Source: Haloimpatiens sp042688525
Lineage (GTDB): Bacteria > Bacillota > Clostridia > Clostridiales > Clostridiaceae
DNA: 64,000 nucleotides
Direction of reading: 5' to 3'
Assembly: GCF_042688525.2 (NCBI RefSeq)
Contig: NZ_JBHWAB010000001.1
Coordinates: forward strand, 3,224,001-3,288,000
Below are positions 1 through 7,655 of this stretch, one piece after another. The position numbers were made by a program, and so were the translations under genes. How positions within the stretch are numbered: position 1 is the first letter of the stretch; each line of letters starts with the position of its first letter. The notes beneath the pieces are model-generated. The model did not search any database and was not told the DNA's origin. It saw nothing but the letters and a program-made list of their open reading frames with translations.

Positions 1-1
1 T

Positions 2-265
2 TCTCACAGACCTGAAATGTTTGATCTTTACGCTAAAGAGGATATTGATTTAGCTTTTACAGGACATGCACACGGGGGACAGGTTATTTTACCTTTTATT
101 GGTGGAATTGTTGCTCCAAATCAAGGATTTTTTCCAAAATATTATAAAGGAACTTATACAAAGGCCAACACAGTTATGGTAGTAAGTCGAGGCCTTGGCA
201 GCAGTATTGCCCCTTTAAGAATATTCAATAGACCTGAAATTGTTGTTGTAGCAGTGGAAGTTTAA
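2..265 (+). CDS. Metallophosphoesterase, C-terminal fragment (cut by window edge)
   Basis: The frame is open from the left edge, reading S-H-R-P-E before the first Met, and the gene continues outside the window. The GHAHGGQ segment is the metal-binding GHxH motif of calcineurin-like phosphoesterases, and the downstream stretch (SRGLGSS, RIFNRPEI) is typical of the C terminus of YkuE/YaeI-type enzymes. Only about 87 residues are visible, so substrate cannot be judged. The last 25 bases and the 3' flank recur almost unchanged at 4431-4480. Confidence 0.85.
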   Translation, partial: SHRPEMFDLYAKEDIDLAFTGHAHGGQVILPFIGGIVAPNQGFFPKYYKGTYTKANTVMVVSRGLGSSIAPLRIFNRPEIVVVAVEV

Positions 266-290
266 CTAACACTGCTTACCCAACTTACAA
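241..290 (+). repeat. Direct repeat, left copy (partner at 4431-4480)
   Basis: This 50-bp stretch covers the last codons, the stop and the 3' flank of the phosphoesterase gene. It matches 4431-4480 at about 45 of 50 positions. It contains the small inverted repeat GCAGTG...CACTGC, which may have been the gene's terminator. The two copies bracket the whole PTS/NanE operon. Confidence 0.7.
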
Positions 291-390
291 TAATAGGCTT
301 GGTATAAAATCACCTTCCAAATGTTCTAATCTAACAACTTTTTTCCCTATACGTATCATATAAATCTATCTAAACATCAACTCTAAATAT

Positions 391-1191
391 TTAATTACTT
401 ATTATGGCATTTACTGTTCTTTTAAAAATACTTCTTATATTTTTATCTTGAAGTAAAACTGTACAAATTAAATCTAGCAAATACATAATAGAAAACTGAG
501 AATTTATAAATCTTTCTTTATCAATAAAAAAAGTATTATAAACTAAAAAATTAATATCACTAAGCTTTGTCATCTCAGTATTTTCAAATCCAGTTATAGT
601 AACTATTTTAGACTTGTTTTTTTTGCATAATCTTAAAGACTTTAGTACTGCCTTAGTTTTTCCTGATGTAGAAATGCCTATTACTAAATCCTTGTCACTC
701 ACTATGGCACTAGTAATTATCATCATATGTGGATCTGTTACACTCTGAACATTAAATCCCATTCTAAGTAATCTCTGCATCATTTCCCATGCAGAAATAC
801 CTGAACTTCCAACTCCATATATATATATCTTTCTTGCTTTTTTTAACTCATTTATGAAATTATATATATCCCTTTTATCTATAAGCTCTTTAGTTCTTTT
901 TATAACCTCATTATAATAATGATACATATCTGAAAATACACTACCTTCATTTTCCTCATCATTATCAGTAGTTATCTTATTTATACTAATTTTCATCTCT
1001 ACAAAGCTTTGACAACCTATCTTTTTACAAAACCTAGTTATAGTAGCTGGTGATGTTTTAGTCTTAACAGCTAATTCGGTTATTGATATATTGTTTATAT
1101 TTTCCTTCTGCTGTAATATAAAATCTGCTATCAACTTTTCCTTATCAGAAAATGAACTATACATTTTCTGAATTTCAACCAAAATATTCAA
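391..1191 (-). CDS. MurR/RpiR-family transcriptional regulator (HTH + SIS)
   Basis: The N-terminal ~75 residues form an RpiR-type helix-turn-helix (ITELAVKTKTSPATITRFCKKIGC). A SIS phosphosugar-binding domain follows (IYIYGVGSSGISAWEMMQRL; VIGISTSGKTKAVL). It is the last gene of the operon EIIBC-nanE-EIIA-regulator, so it probably controls its own transcription. The start taken is the TTG at 1191, eight bases after GAGGAG; the upstream GTG at 1200 lies against the ribosome binding site. The three palindromes in front of the EIIBC gene (4052-4129) are the obvious targets. The ligand is inferred to be an amino-sugar phosphate such as ManNAc-6-P or GlcNAc-6-P. Confidence 0.85.
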   Translation of the reverse strand: MNILVEIQKMYSSFSDKEKLIADFILQQKENINNISITELAVKTKTSPATITRFCKKIGCQSFVEMKISINKITTDNDEENEGSVFSDMYHYYNEVIKRTKELIDKRDIYNFINELKKARKIYIYGVGSSGISAWEMMQRLLRMGFNVQSVTDPHMMIITSAIVSDKDLVIGISTSGKTKAVLKSLRLCKKNKSKIVTITGFENTEMTKLSDINFLVYNTFFIDKERFINSQFSIMYLLDLICTVLLQDKNIRSIFKRTVNAIISN

Positions 1192-1252
1192 TATATACAC
1201 TCCTCAATGTTACACTCAAATATAATAATACATTATATTATATCATATATTG

Positions 1253-1726
1253 CTATTTTAAACCTATCTTAAGTACCTCATGTATATTTTGATCATTTTT
1301 ATCCATATTTTTAACCTTTTCCATATTAGTTATTACTAAACAAGTTATAGTATCCTTGCCCATACTTTTTATATAGTCTATATCAATTTCTACTATAGTG
1401 TCCCCTTTTTTCACATTAGTTTCAGGTTCTACAATTCTTTTAAATCCTTTACCTTCTAATTTTACCGTATCTATACCTATATGAACCAATACTTCTAATC
1501 CTTCTTTTGTAGTTATTCCGAAAGCATGATTAGTTGGAAATATTTGTACTATTTTTCCATCACAAGGTGCTACTATCTTGTTACTAGATGGTATAACTGC
1601 AATTCCATCACCTATTAATTTCTGTGCAAACATCTCATCATTTACTTTAGTTATGTCTACAATCTCACCTTCACATGGAGCTTTTAAAGTAATTTCTGTA
1701 TTTTTTCTTTTTAAAAAATTAAACAT
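1253..1726 (-). CDS. PTS glucose-type EIIA component
   Basis: A soluble EIIA of the Glc family (about 157 residues) that passes phosphate from HPr to the EIIB domain. The body shows the family pattern: APCEGEIVDITKV near the N terminus, APCDGKIVQIFPTNHAFGI, and LVHIGIDTVKLEGKGF, where the His of VHIGIDT is the phosphorylation site. It is a stand-alone protein, which fits the EIIBC encoded upstream that lacks an EIIA domain. The ATG at 1726 is chosen because the ribosome binding site AAAGGTG lies within the longer reading frame. Confidence 0.88.
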   Translation of the reverse strand: MFNFLKRKNTEITLKAPCEGEIVDITKVNDEMFAQKLIGDGIAVIPSSNKIVAPCDGKIVQIFPTNHAFGITTKEGLEVLVHIGIDTVKLEGKGFKRIVEPETNVKKGDTIVEIDIDYIKSMGKDTITCLVITNMEKVKNMDKNDQNIHEVLKIGLK

Positions 1727-1782
1727 TTTGATCACACCTTTACAAATATTATTTATCTATTTCTTCCAAATGAAATTTTGAT

Positions 1783-1823
1783 GCTGCATCTTTATGTAAT
1801 ATGAAATTACATGTAGATGCAGC
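1783..1823 (-). other. Intercistronic hairpin between nanE and EIIA
   Basis: GCTGCATCT (1783-1791) pairs with AGATGCAGC (1815-1823), and ATGTAAT pairs with ATTACAT inside it, giving a stem of about 16 bp. No T-run follows on the minus strand, so it looks like an RNA stability or processing element and not a full terminator. It may lower expression of EIIA and the regulator relative to EIIBC and NanE. Confidence 0.5.
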
Positions 1824-1849
1824 TAAAATGTTAATCCTATAAGATTTGC

Positions 1850-2491
1850 TTATACATCTTTAATTTCAGAAATAAATTTTTTAGCTATAACCTGTGGTCT
1901 TGTTATTGCACTACCAACTACTACTGAATAAGCTCCAAGTTTTAAAGCCTCTTTAGCTTTCTCTGGAGTATCAAAATTACCTTCAGCTAATATAGGTACT
2001 TTGCAATTTTCTATAAGTTCTTTTAATACATCAAAATTGTTAAGATTTTTAGATTGTTCAGTATATCCAACCAAAGTTGTTCCTATAAAATGAAAACCTA
2101 GTTTTTCAGCTCTTATACCTTCCTGTGCTGTAGAAATATCAGCCATAAACTTTTGTTTTGGATATTTAGCTATAACTTCTTTTAAAAATTCTTCATCTTG
2201 ATTAAAAGTTGCATCAAGAGCTATCACGTCTATATCTGCATTTACTAAAGCATCAACCTCTTTAAATGTTGGTGTTATATAAGATATTATATTAGGGTAA
2301 TCTTTTTTTATTATTCCTATAATAGGAAGATTCACCTCACCCTTTATAGCTTCTATATCCTCAACAGTATTTGCTCTAATTCCTACAGCCCCAGCCATTT
2401 GAGCTGCTAATGCCATCTTGCTCATTATAAAAGAACTATGTAATGGTTCATCCTCTAATGCTTGGCAAGATACTATTATTCCTTTTTTCAT
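1850..2491 (-). CDS. nanE: N-acetylmannosamine-6-phosphate 2-epimerase
   Basis: NanE converts ManNAc-6-P to GlcNAc-6-P. The 213-residue protein has the usual length and family features: the N-terminal SCQALEDEPLHSS, GAVGIRANTVEDI, the core FMADISTAQEGIRAEKLGF, and the C-terminal phosphate-binding run AEGNFDTPEKAKEALKLGAYSVVVGSAITRP. It lies between PTS genes, so the transported sugar is probably ManNAc or a sugar that becomes ManNAc-6-P. No sialate lyase (nanA) is present here. Its product can be used by NagA and NagB encoded at 14.3-16.2 kb. Confidence 0.93.
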   Translation of the reverse strand: MKKGIIVSCQALEDEPLHSSFIMSKMALAAQMAGAVGIRANTVEDIEAIKGEVNLPIIGIIKKDYPNIISYITPTFKEVDALVNADIDVIALDATFNQDEEFLKEVIAKYPKQKFMADISTAQEGIRAEKLGFHFIGTTLVGYTEQSKNLNNFDVLKELIENCKVPILAEGNFDTPEKAKEALKLGAYSVVVGSAITRPQVIAKKFISEIKDV

Positions 2492-2524
2492 TCTAAATCA
2501 CGTCCTTAATCTATTAGTCTCGTC

Positions 2525-4015
2525 TTAGTCTCGTCCTAAAATATCATTTATTCTTTGTTTTAATAAATCTGCTTTTGAACCAAATATTGCTTGAACTCCA
2601 CCTTTTACTTCTAATACAGCTGTGGCTCCTAATTTTTTTATTCTATCTTTATCTACCTTCTCAACATCCTTAACAGAAACTCTAAGTCTTGTTATACAAG
2701 CATCTACGTCATCTACGTTACTTTCTCCTCCTAAAGCTTCCAACACTTCTTTTGCTGTTTGTGCTAAGCTATCTTTAGTAACTACATTTATTTCTTCTGT
2801 ATCTTCTTCTCTACCTGGAGTCATAACATTAAACTTTGTTATTAAAAATCTAAAAGTAAAGTAATACAAACATGCCCATATAGCTCCAATTACTAAAACA
2901 TAAACCCAATTAGTTGATGCATTACCTTGTAAAACTCCAAATAAAGTAAAATCTATTAAACCACCAGAAAAAGTATTACCAATTGATATATTTAATACAT
3001 CTGCAATAAAGAATGATATTCCATCAAATATTGCGTGTACTACATATAACCAAGGAGCTACAAATAAAAACATAAATTCTATAGGTTCTGTTATACCAGT
3101 TATAAATGAAGTTATAGCACCACTTAAAAATAATCCTCCCACTAATCTTCTCTTAGCTTTTGGTACACAATGATACATAGCAAGACATGCTGCTGGTAAA
3201 CCAAACATCATAGTAGCAAAACGGCCTGCAAAAAATCTAGTACCTTCTGTATATAAACCAACATGATTTGGATCTGCTAATTGTGCGAAAAATATGTTTT
3301 GAGCTCCAACAACAGTCTTTCCAGCCACATTAGCAACTCCACCTAATTCGGTATACCAAAATAGTGGATAAATCATATGATGTAGCCCCACTGCACCAGT
3401 CAATCTAAGTAAAAATCCATATAAGAAAGTTCCAAAAGCTCCTAAATTAGCTATAGCAGTTCCTGTAGTTGTTAACCACCCTTGGAATGTAGGCCAAATT
3501 AAGAAAAATATAACTCCTACAAATATAGATGCAAAGGAAGACACTATAGGAATAAATCTTGATCCTCCAAAGAATCCCAGTACTGCTGGTAATTGAATAT
3601 CACGATATTTGTTGTGTAAATAAGATACTATACTACCTATAGCTATTGACCCTACAACTCCAGTATCAATAGATTTAATAGCTGGATTAAATGCAGATAT
3701 CATTCCTTTGATAGCAGCATTCATAACCAAGAAGGCAACTCCGCCGGCTAAAGCAGCAGTACCCTTATCCTTTTTAGCTAATCCGGCTGACAATCCAATA
3801 CACATTATTAGTGCTAAATTAGCAAATACGATTTCACCAGAAGCTGCCATTACTTTAAATATTCCTTGTAACCAATAAATGTTTAATATAGGATATGAAT
3901 TCACGGTGTTTGGATTAGATAAAGCTCCACCTATTCCCAATAACAATCCAGCTGCTGGTAATATTGCTATTGGCAACATAAATGCTTTTCCAATTTTTTG
4001 AAGATTTTTAAACAT
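2525..4015 (-). CDS. PTS EIIBC permease, glucose/N-acetylglucosamine type
   Basis: A membrane permease that phosphorylates its sugar on entry. The EIIC part (about residues 1-390) has many hydrophobic segments and the family signature GITEPIEFMFLFVAPWLYVVHAIFDG. The EIIB domain follows (about 415-490), with the phosphorylated Cys in DACITRLRVSV. No EIIA domain is fused; the separate EIIA at 1253-1726 fills that role. It is the first gene of the operon and sits behind a promoter with three operator palindromes. Specificity cannot be read from sequence; nanE next to it argues for ManNAc or a related acetylated amino sugar over glucose. Confidence 0.87.
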   Translation of the reverse strand: MFKNLQKIGKAFMLPIAILPAAGLLLGIGGALSNPNTVNSYPILNIYWLQGIFKVMAASGEIVFANLALIMCIGLSAGLAKKDKGTAALAGGVAFLVMNAAIKGMISAFNPAIKSIDTGVVGSIAIGSIVSYLHNKYRDIQLPAVLGFFGGSRFIPIVSSFASIFVGVIFFLIWPTFQGWLTTTGTAIANLGAFGTFLYGFLLRLTGAVGLHHMIYPLFWYTELGGVANVAGKTVVGAQNIFFAQLADPNHVGLYTEGTRFFAGRFATMMFGLPAACLAMYHCVPKAKRRLVGGLFLSGAITSFITGITEPIEFMFLFVAPWLYVVHAIFDGISFFIADVLNISIGNTFSGGLIDFTLFGVLQGNASTNWVYVLVIGAIWACLYYFTFRFLITKFNVMTPGREEDTEEINVVTKDSLAQTAKEVLEALGGESNVDDVDACITRLRVSVKDVEKVDKDRIKKLGATAVLEVKGGVQAIFGSKADLLKQRINDILGRD

Positions 4016-4051
4016 ACTGTATCCTCCTTTGTAATAAATTATTATACCTTT

Positions 4052-4066
4052 TGAAAATATTTTTCA
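4052..4066. promoter_or_regulatory. Operator palindrome 1 (TGAAAATATTTTTCA)
   Basis: A near-perfect palindrome of the pattern TGAAAAnnnTTTTCA, one of three in front of the EIIBC gene. It lies between the predicted transcription start and the ribosome binding site. The pattern suits an RpiR-type repressor, which the last gene of the operon encodes. Confidence 0.6.
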
Positions 4067-4080
4067 TAAAAATTATTTTA

Positions 4081-4095
4081 AGAAAAATATTTTCA
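4081..4095. promoter_or_regulatory. Operator palindrome 2 (AGAAAAATATTTTCA)
   Basis: The second copy of the palindrome, matching the reverse complement of copy 1 except at its first base. It lies just downstream of the predicted -10 box (4106-4111, read on the minus strand), around the expected transcription start. Confidence 0.6.
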
Positions 4096-4105
4096 TGTTG
4101 TATAA

Positions 4106-4134
4106 ATATTATCATGAAAATCGTTTTCAGTCAA
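4106..4134 (-). promoter_or_regulatory. Promoter of the EIIBC-nanE-EIIA-regulator operon with operator 3 in the spacer
   Basis: On the minus strand TTGACT (4134-4129) and TAATAT (4111-4106) are separated by exactly 17 bp. The spacer holds the third palindrome, TGAAAATCGTTTTCA at 4115-4129, so a bound regulator would cover the promoter core. This is consistent with repression lifted by an amino-sugar phosphate. Confidence 0.65.
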
Positions 4135-4397
4135 TATATTTTATTAAAATTTTTTTAATGTTTTAATTTTACACTTTATTATGTATTCTCATAGTACTGA
4201 TGTAATGTAATCAAAATTTAGTATTCCCAAAGGATTAAACTCATATTTTGCATATAGTAAAGTTAGAATTATTATCACATGAATTTTTAACTATACTAAT
4301 AACATTACATAAATTTATCAGATATATACCAACGTTAAGATTCCCTACTTTACAAAAGATAAGTTAAAAAATCTTGAGACTTTGCCTAAAAAATTTA

Positions 4398-4431
4398 AGC
4401 TTCAGTTAGAATAAAAACTCAAACTGAAGCT
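4398..4431. other. Inverted repeat, AGCTTCAGTT / AACTGAAGCT
   Basis: Ten-base arms at 4398-4407 and 4422-4431 form a hairpin just before the right copy of the direct repeat. It may mark the right edge of the sugar-operon islet or be a weak terminator. Apart from this and the promoter, the 4016-4557 gap shows nothing else. Confidence 0.4.
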
Positions 4432-4480
4432 GTTGTTACAGCAGTGGAAGTTTAACTAACACTGCTTATCCACCTTATAA
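4431..4480 (+). repeat. Direct repeat, right copy (partner at 241-290)
   Basis: This stretch repeats the 3' end and flank of the metallophosphoesterase gene, including GCAGTGGAAGTTTAACTAAC, but no phosphoesterase coding sequence precedes it. The spacing between copies is 4190 bp. It looks like a scar left by insertion or recombination of the operon in between. Confidence 0.7.
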
Positions 4481-4557
4481 TATTGTCTAATACCAACTTA
4501 GTATTTCCAGCATTACAATGATTTTCTGCACATTGTTTTTCAGTGAACAATGTGTTC

Positions 4558-4836
4558 TTATTTTTCTTTATTAATTTTATATCTCTTATGTATTAAACAA
4601 CTTCCTAAACTAATAATTACTGAAGCACCAATTCCCATTCCAGTAATAATTCTTGAAGTTACATGTTTATTCTTTCGTGTTTCAATTTCTGTAGTGCTCG
4701 AATTTACCTCTCCTAATAAATTGTAAATATCTTTTCTTTCTTCTTTTGTGATATCTTCTCTTTTAAGTTCTTCCTCTAAAATATTACATATCTTATCTGA
4801 AATCATATTTTTTTTAGTTATAACATTTTTTATCAT
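4558..4836 (-). CDS. Small hypothetical protein with one C-terminal membrane segment
   Basis: Not recognised. The 92 residues have a charged, helical N-terminal part (about 1-60, rich in K, E and D) and one hydrophobic segment near the C terminus (IITGMGIGASVIISLGSCLI), ending in basic residues (HKRYKINKEK). The ATG at 4836 is preferred over the one at 4845 because AGGAAGGA lies directly against the latter. Topology would leave a short basic tail in the cytoplasm if the N terminus is outside, or the reverse. It is monocistronic and flanked by AT-rich sequence. Confidence 0.6.
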   Translation of the reverse strand: MIKNVITKKNMISDKICNILEEELKREDITKEERKDIYNLLGEVNSSTTEIETRKNKHVTSRIITGMGIGASVIISLGSCLIHKRYKINKEK

Positions 4837-4975
4837 TACAATCATTCCTTCCTATTCTTTTTTTTACATTAAGCTGTTTTTTATTGAATCTAATTTTCTA
4901 CTATTTGCACAATAATACTCTTTAAGTTTTTCCATTATTATACCATAATACCATACTAAAAATAGCAGTCTCAAC

Positions 4976-5004
4976 TTGTATAGTTGAAAAAATAACGTTA
5001 TATT
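4976..5004 (+). promoter_or_regulatory. Probable promoter of the methyltransferase gene
   Basis: TTGTAT (4976-4981) and TATATT (4999-5004) are spaced 17 bp apart, 38 bases before the start codon at 5042. GGAGGGG lies five bases before the ATG. Confidence 0.4.
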
Positions 5005-5041
5005 AAATATAAATATTTAAGTTAGTAAATGGAGGGGTATT

Positions 5042-5656
5042 ATGAAGGTTATATTTAGACAAACACAACTATATAAATTTTTAAATTATTGCAGCAATAT
5101 TAATTTAGATAAAAGTGTATTAGATTGTGGAGCTGGAGGAAACTGTCCACCACTTGCTCTTTTTTTAGAATATGGCTATAAGACATATGGAATTGAAATG
5201 AGCGATTCACAAATTGAAAAAGCTGAAACTTTTTCCAAAGAACACAATATTGAACTTAATATTTCTAAAGGCGATATAAGAAAACTTCCTTTTAAAAATG
5301 AATCATTCAGTTTTATTTATTCTTATAATACTATTTTTCATATGAAAAAAGCAGATATTAAAAAAGCTGTAGATGAAATAAAAAGAGTATTAAAGCCAGG
5401 AGGACTTTGCTTTATAAATTTTCTTTCAATAAATGATGATGATTATGGTCAAGGGGAAAAAGTTGGAGAAGGAGAATTTTTACAAAATGAAGGTGAACAA
5501 AAAGTTATCCACACTTATTATGATATTGAAGAAGCTGAAACACACTTTAAAAATATGAATATACTTTTTAAAGAAAATAGAATTCTAGAGAGAATATATG
5601 AAGGTGAAAAAATAAAACAAGGATATATAGATTATATAGTACAAAAAAATTTATAA
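5042..5656 (+). CDS. Class I SAM-dependent methyltransferase
   Basis: A 204-residue protein with the Rossmann-fold methyltransferase core. Motif I is VLDCGAGGNCPPLALF (residues ~26-41), the acidic end of strand 2 is YGIEMSD, motif III-IV is GDIRKLPFKNESFSFIYSYNTIFHM, and LKPGGLCFINF is the post-motif strand of the methyltransferase_11 family. Most such proteins act on small molecules or metabolites; the substrate cannot be inferred. The gene is single, with a repeat element directly downstream. Confidence 0.8.
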   Translation: MKVIFRQTQLYKFLNYCSNINLDKSVLDCGAGGNCPPLALFLEYGYKTYGIEMSDSQIEKAETFSKEHNIELNISKGDIRKLPFKNESFSFIYSYNTIFHMKKADIKKAVDEIKRVLKPGGLCFINFLSINDDDYGQGEKVGEGEFLQNEGEQKVIHTYYDIEEAETHFKNMNILFKENRILERIYEGEKIKQGYIDYIVQKNL

Positions 5657-5665
5657 TTTATTGAT

Positions 5666-5938
5666 TCAACTTTCGCAGGTGAAAAATAGCCGCTACGGGA
5701 AATGATATCTTGCTTAGAAACCTTTCATTTTAAAGATAATTAATAGTTAATAATGAATAATTAAGGAAATTTTGCCTTAGGGCAAAATAACTAACATATA
5801 ATTTAAGATTTTTGCTAAAGCAAAAATCAACCTTTATTATTAATTTTTAATTATTAATTCTTAATTGATACTAAATGTTTCTTACGCAAGATATCATTTC
5901 CCTTCGTTAAGCAGTATTTTTTTACTGCGAAAGTTGAG
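5666..5938. repeat. MITE-like element, copy 1 (full length)
   Basis: The ends are inverted repeats (TTCAACTTTCGCA on the left, TGCGAAAGTTGAG on the right) that continue inward as related but distinct arms A (GGTGAAAAATAGCCGCTACG) and B (TTCGTTAAGCAGTATTTTT). The interior contains two small hairpins, TTTTGCC/GGCAAAA and TTTTTGC/GCAAAAA, and AT-rich inverted arms. It has no open frame. It fills the gap between the methyltransferase gene and mtnK; other copies are at 7.3, 11.3, 25.9, 28.6, 58.3, 60.5 and 62.8 kb. Confidence 0.75.
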
Positions 5939-5987
5939 TTATTGAATAATAATAAATATATATGATTATTTCTATTATTAATACAAA

Positions 5988-6047
5988 TTTACTATTCTTA
6001 TGAATTTTAGTATAATTATAGTAAAACATAATTATACTAAATTCATA
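5988..6047 (+). promoter_or_regulatory. mtnK promoter overlapped by a long palindrome
   Basis: TTTACT (5988-5993) and TATAAT (6011-6016) are 17 bp apart. A long inverted repeat, ATGAATTTTAGTATAATTA against TAATTATACTAAATTCAT (about 6000-6046), covers the -10 box and the transcription start. It could be an operator or a hairpin at the 5' end of the mRNA. No SAM-type riboswitch is visible in this leader. Confidence 0.5.
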
Positions 6048-6060
6048 GGGGGATGTTTTT

Positions 6061-7260
6061 ATGAGTCAGTATAAAGCTATGACAAATGAAACTGTTACAA
6101 ATTACTTAAAGGAAATTAAAATTTTTCCACAAGAACACAAATTAGTATCAAAAGAAGTTGGAGATGGTAATTTAAATCTCGTATTTAGAGTAAAAGATTT
6201 AGATACAAACAAAACAGTTATTGTTAAACAAGCTTTACCTTACTTAAGGGTAGCTGGTGAAGGATGGAAATTAACCTTAGATAGAAACAGAATTGAATCA
6301 GAAGCAATGAAAATTCAAAATGAAATATGTTCTAATTCAGTTCCTCATGTATATCATCATAGTGATACTTACGCATTAACTGTAATGGAAGATCTAGGAG
6401 ACATGGAAACTTTGAGAAAAGGTCTGATGTCTATGAAAAGGTTTCCAAACTTTCCTGCACAAATAGGTAACTTCCTTGCTAAAAACTTATTCTTCTCTTC
6501 AGATATAGGAATGAGTCCTATGGGAAAGAAAAAAGTAGTAGCAAAATTTATAAGTCCTGAACTATGTGATATTACTGAAAAACTTGTTTTAAATGATCCT
6601 TATACAAATTCAGAATCAAATAATGTAAACCCACACATAAAAGAAGATGTAAAAAAATTATGGGCTAATGAAAATGTATATCTTGAAACTGCAAAGTTAA
6701 AAAACATATTTATGACTAAAGCAGAAGCATTATTACACGGTGATTTACATACAGGTTCAATATTTATAAATCAAGATAAAAGTATTATATTTGATGCAGA
6801 ATTTGCATTTTATGGACCATATGGATATGATATAGGCTTGTTATTTGCAAACTTTATATTGAACTATGTATCTTGGGAAGGCAGGAATGATAAAAATAAA
6901 GAAGAAATCAAAGATTATAGACAATATTTGTTGAATTCTATTGAAGATATTTGGAATGAATTTAAAAAGAATTTTGATGACATTTGGGATAAGAACTCAA
7001 AGGATATAATAACAAAAGTTCCTGGATACAAAGAAGTCTACATTGAAAATTTATTACATGAAACTATAGGATTCTGTTCCTGTGAAATAATGAGAAGAAT
7101 AATTGGAATGGCTCATGTTCCTGATTTAGATGAAATAGAAGATTTACATGAAAGAGCTAAAGCTCAAAAGTTAGGTCTTAAAATTGGACAAACTATACTT
7201 CTTAAGAGAAATAAATTAAACTCAATTGAAGAATTTACAAAGTTAATAATGAACAGCTGA
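6061..7260 (+). CDS. mtnK: S-methyl-5-thioribose kinase
   Basis: MtnK phosphorylates 5-methylthioribose (and, in some organisms, 5-deoxyribose) at C1. The 399-residue protein has the usual length and the kinase motifs: glycine-rich GDGNLNLVFRV (~residue 37), catalytic LLHGDLHTGSIFI (~225) and the metal-binding FDAEFAFYGPYGYDIG (~240). The ribosome binding site AGGGGGA precedes the ATG. It is followed by mtnA and a class II aldolase in the same direction. The stop TGA (7258-7260) lies at the edge of the next repeat element, whose left end begins here, so the element may have set the C terminus. Confidence 0.93.
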   Translation: MSQYKAMTNETVTNYLKEIKIFPQEHKLVSKEVGDGNLNLVFRVKDLDTNKTVIVKQALPYLRVAGEGWKLTLDRNRIESEAMKIQNEICSNSVPHVYHHSDTYALTVMEDLGDMETLRKGLMSMKRFPNFPAQIGNFLAKNLFFSSDIGMSPMGKKKVVAKFISPELCDITEKLVLNDPYTNSESNNVNPHIKEDVKKLWANENVYLETAKLKNIFMTKAEALLHGDLHTGSIFINQDKSIIFDAEFAFYGPYGYDIGLLFANFILNYVSWEGRNDKNKEEIKDYRQYLLNSIEDIWNEFKKNFDDIWDKNSKDIITKVPGYKEVYIENLLHETIGFCSCEIMRRIIGMAHVPDLDEIEDLHERAKAQKLGLKIGQTILLKRNKLNSIEEFTKLIMNS

Positions 7261-7536
7261 ACTTTCGTAGTTGAAAATAATCGCTGCGGGAAATGATATC
7301 TTGCTTAGAAACCTTTCATTTTAAAGATAATTAATAGTTAATAATGAATAATTAATAGTTAAGGAAATTTTACCTTAGGGCAAAATAACTAACATATAAT
7401 TTAAGATTTTTGCTAAAGCAAAAATCAACCTTTATTATTAATTTTTAATTATTAATTCTTAATTGATACTAAATGTTTCTTACGCAATATATCCTTTCCC
7501 TTCGCTAGACAATATTTTTGTCCTGCGAAAGTTGAA
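7257..7536. repeat. MITE-like element, copy 2 (full length), abutting the mtnK stop
   Basis: This copy has the same ends and interior as copy 1, in the same orientation (arm A left, arm B right, ending TCCTGCGAAAGTTGAA). Its left end contains the mtnK stop codon. It separates mtnK from mtnA in what is otherwise one functional gene set. Confidence 0.75.
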
Positions 7537-7540
7537 TAAA

Positions 7541-7636
7541 TAATTAAAGAAATTTTTCCTTAGGGCAAAATAACTAATATCTAATTTAGGATTTCTGCTA
7601 AAGCAAAAATCAACTTTAATTATCAATTCTTAATTA
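7541..7636 (+). repeat. Second copy of the element interior, without ends
   Basis: The stretch repeats the inner part of copies 1 and 2 (the CCTTAGGGCAAAATAACTAA and GCTAAAGCAAAAATCAAC portions) directly after copy 2 and up to the mtnA ribosome binding site. It lacks terminal inverted repeats. It shows that the interior behaves as a module that can be duplicated independently. Confidence 0.6.
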
Positions 7637-7655
7637 TAAAGGAAAGGATGATATT

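Noticed and set aside
1783..1823. Rho-independent terminator between nanE and EIIA
   Set aside because: A good stem is present but no T-run follows on the minus strand, so it was kept only as an intercistronic hairpin.
5937..6060. SAM riboswitch before mtnK
   Set aside because: The leader is too short and AT-only; no conserved multi-stem junction was found, just the palindrome at the promoter.
5666..7640. CRISPR-like repetition in the repeated segments around mtnK
   Set aside because: The repeats are few, long, inverted at their ends and without regular unique spacers; they are MITE-like elements.
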